DNA of 64,000 nucleotides from Oegoconia quadripuncta (taxonomy: Eukaryota; Arthropoda; Insecta; Lepidoptera; Autostichidae), in assembly GCA_949316235.1 (NCBI GenBank), contig OX438744.1, positions 36,638,778-36,702,777 on the forward strand, in the 5' to 3' direction. Below are positions 56,170 to 64,000 of this stretch, piece by piece. Every line of letters starts with the position of its first letter. Position 1 is the stretch's first letter. A program made the position numbers and the translations under genes. The notes beneath the pieces were generated by a model, which ran no database searches, had not been told where the DNA came from, and saw only the letters and a list, made by a program, of their open reading frames with translations.

Positions 56170-56534
56170 TTACTTATCTTTAGAATACAAATCAATCGGC
56201 GAACAAATCTAAAAACCGTTGTTAGGCAAGTATTCATAATACTCCATTATCGATTCCTACTTTGCAACTTCATTTGTTCACCCATTGAGACGATGGCTGA
56301 GTGGACTAATGTGTAAATTATAATTCCATTCCATTCCATCAAATGAAGATGAATCTGAGTGGTGTTTTATAGATGACTAGCTTTCCGCCTGCGGCTACGC
56401 CTGTGTGGAATAACTTTACGGCGAAAATTTGTTTATCCCGCTGGAACTATACTCACTTTATCGGGATAAAAAATATCCTATTTCTTAATCTAAGGTATTT
56501 TCTACTTATATTTTATTTTATTTTATCTCTTATA

Positions 56535-56750
56535 TATCATGAAACTCGACTCTTCACTCATAATGCGAACAGCCAAGGCTCGGTTCCATAACTCCCTTCC
56601 GGCGTCAGTCATTCCTGAATCCTACAACCTTGACATATTCAAGAGCAGGGTGAATAGGCATCTACTGAGATCGCGTGCTTCATTTTCGGCCACATCGTCA
56701 CGTCCCATCAGGTGAGATTGTGGTCAATGCGTTTTCAGTTAACCATAAAA
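56535..56750 (+). mobile_element. Non-LTR C-terminal fragment (family X)
   Basis: GCGAACAGCCAAGGCTCGGT, AACTCCCTTCCGGCGTCAGT and GTGAATAGGCATCTACTGAG, then an A run. Confidence 0.62.
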
Positions 56751-56864
56751 AAAAAACAAACATCCAAACTTTCGCATTTATAATATTAGTTAGATTGCTA
56801 ATTCTATCCCTTTCAGTAACTTGTGATAGTCCAGTAAACATACGTAATTATTGTGGTGTAACTT

Positions 56865-56962
56865 CCTTTTTTGTATAAGAATCGTTGATAAGAATAGAGT
56901 AATGGCACAGATTACTAATAAGTTACTAAAGTAATGGGTACTCTATTCTTATACAAAAAAGG
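56865..56962. repeat. Mini-hairpin with 18-bp perfect inverted ends
   Basis: CCTTTTTTGTATAAGAAT at 56865-56882 and its exact complement ATTCTTATACAAAAAAGG at 56945-56962, with AGAGTA-TACTCT just inside. Either a tiny MITE or a structured repeat. Confidence 0.6.
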
Positions 56963-57045
56963 ATATATAATAGAATATTTTAACATTTTCGTCACAATAT
57001 ATATATGAAAATCTTGTATATGTTAAGAGAAATATATATTCATTC

Positions 57046-57510
57046 GAGAAACATTGTGACCGACATAATGTCAATACAAGGAGCAAAAATCAATTAGCTG
57101 TACCTTTTAGTAGACTTAGTAAAGTTAGTAAGTCATTCAGAGGTCAATGTGTGCGCTTCTACAACAAGGTTCCCATGGATATACGGAATCTTCCGCTTAA
57201 TAAATTTAAACTTATTATAAAACAAAAATTATGTAAAAAGGGATATTACAAAATTTCGGACTACATTAATGAAAGTAATCCATGGGATTAAACGGCTCCT
57301 CTACACGATTTATAGAAATTGTTGCAACCTTTCTTGATTGTAAATGATTGATTGAAAAGAGACAAACCCTCTGAGTTTCTCGCTAGCTCTTCGTAGTAGT
57401 GGTCGCGTTCCAAGCTAGTGGTAGTTTTAAAAACAAGTGACGTTCATAAGTGCATATTGTATTGCCTACATTAATAAATGATTTTCATTTCATTTCATTT
57501 CATTTCAATA
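57046..57510 (+). pseudogene. Non-LTR RT C-terminus and 3' tail, copy 2
   Basis: An 80-codon frame ending at TAA 57291: RHNVNTRSKNQLAVPFSRL, SFRGQCVRFYNKVP and KGYYKISDYINESNPWD. The tail is a (TTTCA)n run at 57485-57507. It is less damaged than the copy at 26149. No RT catalytic domain upstream, so a 5'-truncated insertion. Confidence 0.72.
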
Positions 57511-58620
57511 AAAATGTTATCCAACCATTCTGTAGCTAGCTTTAGGTACAATATAGGTATTTAGTTATAAAACCTAAAATATAAAATTAAAGTTACCACT
57601 GTGATATTTATTGCATTGTAGAGATGCTAATACAACAATTTTCTAAAAAGTTAATCAATGGCTACTTGATATTTTCTAAAAATAGTTTATTGAATCGTGA
57701 TATTTGCCCTCGGTGAAACTTTTCATGAATATATAAAGACGTTATTGATAGATTTTTTTGAAAATAGTTACATGGGTTATATCTAAATATTCTCCGACTC
57801 ATTGAAATTCACAGTGGTCATTTTAATCTAAAAGTCTATGTTTTGTTACTAAATACCTATACTATATCTAAAGCAAGCTACTGATTTGTTAGAAAACATT
57901 TTTAGTCTATTACTGACAGATCTGATCTGATGCTGATCTTACTGATGCTTACTGAGCCATGTGCAAAAACTCTCACGACCTATAAGATTATAGGAATTTA
58001 AAAGTGTATCCTTACTGGACTATTCGACAAGCGCACATTGAACGAACCATAATCGATGAAATTAGTTAGAAATTTTAGTATTATTCTTCAATACATTAAT
58101 TACCATTTTAGGGTACCGCAGTCAACAAGGAACCTATCGTCTGTCTATCCGAGGCTTAGCTCCGACGTACGTAGACTTACATAAGAATACACTTAAGAGG
58201 GTTTATTCCGTCCAGTGGCGCCGTCATTGAATAAATTAAGATTTCTTTTTAAATACAGCATCTTTTTAAATATTGCTCTGACTTTCACTCGAGAAGCCTA
58301 AAAGTTAATTATAAATAATACCTAAATAGCTTTGATAACGGTTATTATCCAGAATTCACGGTTATAGAAATAGGGGCCGTTTTTATCAAATTTTTGTGAT
58401 TTATTCTGTATTTACCAAGAAATCTTAATTTATGCAACGATTGCCACTGGAAACCCTCTTAAACAGGTGGCTTAGGTCTTTGCATCAAACGTCTTATTAA
58501 TCTTATGGACATTAAAGTCTTTAACTGTTGGAAAAGAACTGTTATAGCTCAATCAACAAGGATTCTCTTTGCATGACGACTCTGTCAATAATTCCTCCGA
58601 CTGTAAATCTTTGCAAGGTG
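57511..58620. other. Stretch without recognisable gene
   Basis: AT-rich. Paired phrases AAGAGGGTTTATT near 58195 and CCACTGGAAACCCTCTTAAA near 58447 hint at a decayed inverted-repeat element. No coding segment found. Confidence 0.35.
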
Positions 58621-58624
58621 ATAA

Positions 58625-58858
58625 AGTTTTTTTATGCGCAACTGGTTAGCACTTGACCTCAATCACTCTGATGTTAATGTGGAAGATGACCCGGAAATGT
58701 TATTTGGGAGACTGGCTATCTTATCTCTGACAACAGGAATACAACAATGCTATTAACATTGTTGTTTGGACGCAGACTTAGATAGATGGTGGAAGCTGTC
58801 AAGGCGGACATTTGAAAAGCGCTACCACTAACCAAACCGAGTACTAAACATTAGATTA
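58625..58858 (-). mobile_element. SINE family D copy, head missing
   Basis: TTTTTTTATGCGCAACTGGT, ACTTGACCTCAATCACTCTG and ACTAACCAAACCGAGTACTA. Confidence 0.7.
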
Positions 58859-58931
58859 CTATGAACAAATGATCCAAGGGTCGATAAATTAACTTCTGGA
58901 TTATTTGCCAAACGTAATGTAAAAAGTAAAG

Positions 58932-59148
58932 ACCCGCCTCCGTGGCTCAATGTAAACAACATTGGGTTTACGATTCGGAGGTCGCGGGTTCGATCCCCAG
59001 CGGGGTACATGTACTCGGCTTGGTTGGTGGTAGGGCATTTTAAATGTCCGCCTGGCTAGCTACCACCATCTTATCTAAATCTGCCGCCAAGCAGCAATGT
59101 TAATAGCGTTGTTATGTTCCGGTTGTCAAGAGATAAGATAGATAGTCT
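58932..59148 (+). mobile_element. SINE family D copy, opposite strand
   Basis: Forward tRNA head GCCTCCGTGGCTCAATGTAA with B box GGGTTCGATCCCCAGC, then TGGCTAGCTACCACCATCTT. With the copy at 58625 it makes an inverted pair about 75 bp apart. Confidence 0.75.
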
Positions 59149-59209
59149 GTGTAACAGTGTGATGATGATTTATCTCAGACCAAGCCCAGTATTGAGGAGT
59201 ATCCGTTAC

Positions 59210-59490
59210 GTTATTCATCATATCAGCCACAGGACGGTCACTGCGGAACATAGGCCTCCCCTATATAATTCCAGAGTGACCGAGCGGTATGCATCTAGCG
59301 ATTTCCCGCGACCTTACCTGCGCTTGCTGGTGCATGGTTTCCACTAGAGCTCGTTAATGGCCCAGCGGTCATCAATTCTTTGAACTATCTGCCCTGCTCA
59401 CTGCCACTTCAACCTGCTAATCCGCTGGGCTATGTCAGCGACCTTCGTCCGCCTACGGATTTCCTCATTCCTAATTCGATTACGTATAGT
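59210..59490 (+). mobile_element. Repeat fragments incl. block shared with 36730
   Basis: CGGAACATAGGCCTCCCCTA, then AATCCGCTGGGCTATGTCAG and ACGGATTTCCTCATTCCTA. Degraded element, coding pattern NPLGYVSDLRPPTDFLIP. Confidence 0.5.
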
Positions 59491-61160
59491 GAAACGCTCA
59501 GCATCGCCCTCTACATAGTTAGTTGCGTAACTATTAATAAACCATTCCCAAGATTGAGAACAGTCTTGTGATCGGTCTCAAGTAAACGTGTTGATCAATA
59601 AACCTAATTTGAGACCTGAAAAGCACGTGTATACTTTAGCAGTACCTACTCACTTGGAGGTGCGCCGAGACTGTCATTCATTCGTCGCTGAGGTGAATAC
59701 TTGAGAAGTGATCTGAGCTGAGTAGACCTCAAGATTGGTTTATAAATTAGCACGGAACTTGAGATAGCGTCAACTTCTTAAGACGCATCTCGGGTGTTAC
59801 GGCCTCAAGACTTGTATTGAAATTGGTTTATTCATACGGGCCTTAGAGCTTTCTTATGAGGCCCATAGTGAGCTACGTTATTGAATTGTATTAAGTATCT
59901 GAATTTCTGACCAACAACTCCCCTGATTTGCAGAAAAACTTGTAACAATACTCGCAAACAAAAATATTTAACAAAGTACGCAATTCGCCAAGATGAATGT
60001 CTTCAAAACACAATAGACAATAGTAACTAAAATAAAACAGCATCTCTTATAAAATAACATCGGGGGGGAAGGGGTGGGGCGGATGGAGAGGGGGAGCGGC
60101 CATCGTGAACCACTTTTCTTTCTCTCGCCAAAGCCATTCTGAAAGGGACGTTGGAAAAACATGGATCTAACTAAGTAAACTAATTGACAATAAAATTGCA
60201 TGTCTCCGTATTTGGATTCAGATAATGTTATTGAGTTTTTTTTACAGATGAATCGTTAAATACGAACTTAGGTCATAGAACGTCAGTCAATGGGTTATAC
60301 ATAATTGAATTGCACTAAAGGTATTTATATCCTTAATGGCTCCTTAATATTAAACAAGTTATACCAAGGTGTGAAGTAAGATTTCAATATTTTTTATTAT
60401 AGATTATGAGGTAAAAGGAGCTGATAATGTCACCTGATGAGAATTTGTCACCACCTTCTATCAACATTTGCATAGGTTGCGCATGCTTTGCCGACTTTTG
60501 CGAGCTCCATTCACCCGCCGAATGACTAATGTGATATCACGTGTTGCGGCGTATTACATTTAACTGTGATAAATCCTTCAAGTTACTTCGAGTGTCTGTC
60601 TGTCGAGTGAACTACATGTTACAAAGATCTTAACACAAGTAGTAAACACAGCTGTTTTGAGAGTGTTACATCAAATTCTAAGGTACAAACAGTTGTGGTT
60701 ACGATTGTGGATTGGAAAAGCGGATTATTGATTTTTGCATGTCAATATTAAACCCCGAATAATTACTCTATTTGCTACCTCTACCTTCTGCCTCTATAGG
60801 TAGAACAAAGTGATTTATTTCTAATTTTGATTTATTATTAATAAATTGAGGAGGAATGTCCACTATATTCTTCCATTATCACAAGTAGAAACCGTGGTGC
60901 TGTTTTTTCTCGTTTTATATTAAAATCGGGCGAGCCAAGGAAATTGTCAGTCAGATAGGAAATTGCGAGGCTTCGCAGCCAGGAGTCAGGGTTTCGTGAC
61001 CGGAGACTTTATGTCTTATTACTAGCTGTTTCCTGCGACTTTAACCGCGTGGGATTTTATTTTTTACGATTGATTCTTACATAGTACATTCTTTCTTCTT
61101 CTTCTACAGGTTTCAACATTCTCTGGTAAATTTTATATAACTTTAACTACGAAAATAAAA
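59491..61160. other. Stretch without recognisable gene
   Basis: Mostly AT-rich. One G-rich patch at 60061-60103 (GGGGGGGAAGGGGTGGGGCG). No exon or transposon boundary that I can support. Confidence 0.35.
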
Positions 61161-61167
61161 CCAACAG

Positions 61168-61270
61168 ACAGCCTTGACCCTGGCGCGTTTCAGCGATGCC
61201 TACCCACATACACAAAACGGGTTACTTGACAGAGTAAGTGTTTACCAGAGTCAGAAGGGCTTTATAGGCT
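61168..61270 (+). pseudogene. Broken partial copy of THAP-ZZ exon 8 with its donor
   Basis: ACAGCCTTGACCCTGGCGCG, GATGCCTACCCAC and GGGTTACTTGACAGAGTAAG match 19423-19515, continuing past the donor into intron (TGTTTACCAGAGTC, GGCTTTATA). Small indels break the frame. A family D SINE follows in both places, so exon and SINE were copied together at the DNA level. Confidence 0.8.
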
Positions 61271-61302
61271 TTTAGGCTTTTAAGTGCAGGTCAGAGCGAT
61301 TC

Positions 61303-61509
61303 TGTATTTTTTTTATGCACAACGGGTTAGCACTTGAACTCAATCACACCTGATGTTAAGTGAAGATGAGGTTGAAGGTGGAAGCGTACTGACCCGGAAA
61401 CCCCATCTTATTTGGCGAACTGGCTATCTTATCTCTGACAACCGGAATACAACTGCTGTTTGGCGTCAGATTTGGATAAGATGGTTGTAGCTAGCCAGGC
61501 GGACATGCC
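61303..61509 (-). mobile_element. SINE family D copy
   Basis: TTTATGCACAACGGGTTAGC, CACCTGATGTTAAGTGAAGA and TGTAGCTAGCCAGGCGGACA. Partner of the copy at 19521. Confidence 0.72.
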
Positions 61510-61913
61510 GTACATGCCGTACGGAAATGCCGTACCATACAATCATTTTGATTAAGCTTCAGATTTTTTAAATGTTAGTATATTTATTTGTAAAATAGAA
61601 CAAAGTATTATAATAAATATTTTATGTAACAGAGAAATACTATAATTTTTTGTAACAATATTTATGGCGTGATTGGGTATATCCTGGACCCTTGTACAGA
61701 GCCGTCTTTTGGATTCCAAGGCCAGCCCTCAGTGTACTTTATTTGTTACATTAGATTGTTCCACTTTGTCAAGAAATAAATTTATATAGAGCGAAATACA
61801 ACAATTTCGCTCACGCAGTCAGAAAAATCAACAAGTTCTATTCTAATCATTTTAGGAAGTCTAGAAAATAAAGACTGAACTTCAAATACATATACTACGT
61901 TCATTGTTTTAGG

Positions 61914-62020
61914 TGGTAGTGACCTCGCCTGCAAATTTAACGGTTGCGAGTTCGAATCCGCCTCGGAGTAAATATTTGTGTGATGAATATGAACATTCTC
62001 GTTTGAATGTTTATATTATG
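61914..62020 (+). mobile_element. SINE family B partial copy
   Basis: AACGGTTGCGAGTTCGAATC and TGTGTGATGAATATGAACAT. Confidence 0.6.
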
Positions 62021-62264
62021 TTTCAGTATTGCGCAAAATTATAATCAGAAATCGTTACGATCCTGGTAGTTCGCTGTTGTAGGTAGGATTACCAGGATAT
62101 AGACGGTCCTGTCGTTTGTTACATTTGATGAGCATTCTAAGGTATGCGACTGATATTGGTCAGAGACAAGTATTTTTCAATTTTCTGCCCTCATTCGCCG
62201 CATTTCGAAAGCGCGCCATTTTTTATACGTTTTCTGTGACTTTCTCGTGGCATTATTCACTCAA

Positions 62265-62815
62265 CGAACAAATCCATTTCAAACAGAATCATCATTTTCC
62301 TGCCCTTATCCCACTCAAGGTGGGGTCGGCACAACATGTCTTCCTCTTGCACTCTCCTCTATCAGCCGTCATCTCCGTACTCACCCCTTTCACACACATA
62401 TCATTCCTCACGCAGTCTACCCACACCTACTTCGGTCTTCCTCTACCTCTGTATCCCTCCACATTCATACTCAGCACTCGTCTCGATACGAACCTATTAT
62501 CCTCAACTTTATTGTTATTGGTGCCACTTTCAGACTTCCTCTGATATACTCATTCCTTGATCTTATCCATTCTAGTCACACCACACATCCATCTTAGCAC
62601 ACTCATCTATGCCACATGCATTCTACTTTCATCTGTCTCTTTCATTTCCCAACACTCAGATCCATACTTGGTGACAGGTCTTATGATGGTCCTGTTATTT
62701 TTTCCCTTCAGTTTCAGGGGCATTCGTGGGGCACACGTAGTCCCCGAGACCTGTCGCCATTCAAACAGAATGAACATGGCATAATTTCAAGACAGGCATT
62801 TCTTCTCAAAAACAT
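62265..62815 (-). mobile_element. Repeat with long CT-rich open frames
   Basis: CACTCAAGGTGGGGTCGGCA and CTCTCCTCTATCAGCCGTCA are a repeat type I associate with lepidopteran genomes. All forward frames are open here because of composition. No conserved protein motif seen. Confidence 0.4.
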
Positions 62816-62819
62816 ATAA

Positions 62820-62960
62820 TACAATACAATATAAATACACTTTATTGCACAAAAGGAGAATATACATTTTTCAAAGCACAATACTGAAAAGAGTACAATT
62901 AGGCGGCCTTATCACTAAGAGCGATCTTTTCCAGGCAACCTTTATAGAACAGGCAGGTTG
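62820..62960 (-). mobile_element. LINE 3' end with ATACA tail
   Basis: ATACAATACAATATAAATAC, ACTTTATTGCACAAAAGGAG and GGCCTTATCACTAAGAGCGA. Confidence 0.6.
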
Positions 62961-63263
62961 TGCAAATTACAGATGCAGATATGAAATACCTACATAATTA
63001 ATTACTTATTTGCATACATACATGTCTATCTGGAAATAGTTTGGTGCGTTGGTCACTTACACCTACTAGAAGTATTTTTAAGAGGATTTCCGTGATTCAG
63101 AGGATACATATTACATATGGTACTATATTAGTTAGTGTTTTTTCTTCTCCTCACTGTTTCGGTGTTTTATTTGACTGACAGTTATTTATGTAATCCGATC
63201 ACCAAAGCAACTGTAACGTTGGTATCTCGCTAGATACGGATTCCGGAACCACTTAATATGTGG

Positions 63264-63510
63264 TGACGCCTGTTTGGTGTAGGTAGTGATTAGATACTCT
63301 AACAACTATGAAATAAATAAAGGGGCATGTTTGTGTGATGAATACAGACAGTGTTCCCGAGTTATGGATGTTTTTCATTTATATATGTATTTATTTATAA
63401 AAACAAATGTATTTGCGTATCAACCATTTGGTATCCTTAATACAAGCCTAGTTTATTAGTGCGGAACTAGATGGCGCTGTGTGTATGTGCAAATTTATTT
63501 ATTTATATTT
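63264..63510 (+). mobile_element. SINE family A copy, deleted head
   Basis: GACGCCTGTTTGGTGTAG, TGTGATGAATACAGACAGTG and GGAACTAGATGGCGCTGTG, then TTATTTATTTATA. The B box is lost. Confidence 0.7.
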
Positions 63511-64000
63511 AAATGAAATATAGTAAAAAATATTTCCAAAAAGAAACTACAATTACCCAATTAATTTGTACCTAAAGCAGGCTTTTCCAACGCTAACTGT
63601 ATAACATTTTCTTGTACATCCTGACTGCTGAAGACAGAAAACTCAACCATTTCTCTACACCCTTGGCAGTGCCAACTTCTACCCCGTTAAGATTCAGTTT
63701 TGTTATTGGCCCCGGGAGCGTGGGGGGTCTTCCATCGCCGGTCGAGTATTTATTTTATTTGGGAGCGTCATTTTTGCCATGGCTCCCCTCTCGCGGATCG
63801 TTTTTGTAGGGCGTCCGGCGTCGGCGTTGTTGCTCTCAAGTGGCACTGAAAAATGAAATAAATAAACTGTTAGGTATTTATCGCGTAGGTACTAGGTCTG
63901 GTAGTCTGTTAGGTAATATCGTATGCATTCTTGAAGCAGCATAAGCTGACGAAAAAGAATTTACGAAATTTTAAACTACATTTGGTCAGTTTTTACCCGA

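Noticed and set aside
61168..61270. Functional second copy of THAP-ZZ exon 8
   Set aside because: Small indels break the frame, the 5' half and acceptor are missing, and no neighbouring exons are found.
62116..62597. Overlapping 116-142 codon frames
   Set aside because: All frames are open in a CT-rich repeat, so the length reflects composition.
1..64000. Prokaryotic defence system, operon or phage region
   Set aside because: No operon spacing or ribosome binding sites. Genes have GT-AG introns and the background is eukaryotic SINEs, LINEs and MITEs.

Overview
This is a eukaryotic, intron-bearing, AT-rich and very repeat-dense nuclear window. It is most likely from an insect, and the tRNA-headed SINEs, TIR elements and LINE tails suggest Lepidoptera. 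That placement is inference from repeat style and protein resemblance, not from a search. I see no prokaryotic operon, CRISPR array, rRNA gene or functional tRNA gene.

Two multi-exon host genes can be assembled on the + strand by following splice sites, phase and reading frame. Gene 1 (coding exons 3292-20974, 12 exons, 510 codons plus stop) encodes an N-terminal THAP zinc finger (C2CH) and, much further along, a ZZ-type zinc finger, followed by an acidic tail with two SUMO-consensus motifs. All junction phases agree. An internal 38-48 codon exon is present three times in tandem, and every copy is a symmetric phase 1-1 exon. Gene 2 (25391-41766, 12 well-supported exons plus one inferred micro-exon, about 779 aa) is the insect homologue of TFIP11 (tuftelin-interacting protein 11, Drosophila Sip1, yeast Ntr1/Spp382). 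It carries the TIP_N region, a G-patch and the GCFC-like C-terminal region, and acts in spliceosome disassembly.

The most striking structure lies inside gene 2. The 3' half of the exon at 37471-37673, including its splice donor, is reiterated as a 107-bp unit about 13.9 times (37585-39070), giving a row of 14 near-identical donors. A second, smaller tandem duplication (88-bp period) copies the end and donor of exon 12 of the same gene. A broken copy of part of gene 1 exon 8, with its donor, sits about 42 kb away at 61168-61270.

The rest is mobile-element territory: five SINE-like families; a poly-A-tailed retroposon family that begins with an E2F-like motif and clusters just upstream of both gene starts; LINE 3' ends and decayed reverse transcriptases; a Tc1/mariner-type transposase remnant; a PIF/Harbinger-derived MITE that keeps the transposase N-terminus; a 794-bp element with 104-bp TIRs and a perfect 8-bp target duplication; a palindromic MITE family; and two simple-sequence arrays. 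From about 41.8 kb to the right edge I found no convincing host gene, only repeats and a few unexplained open frames.
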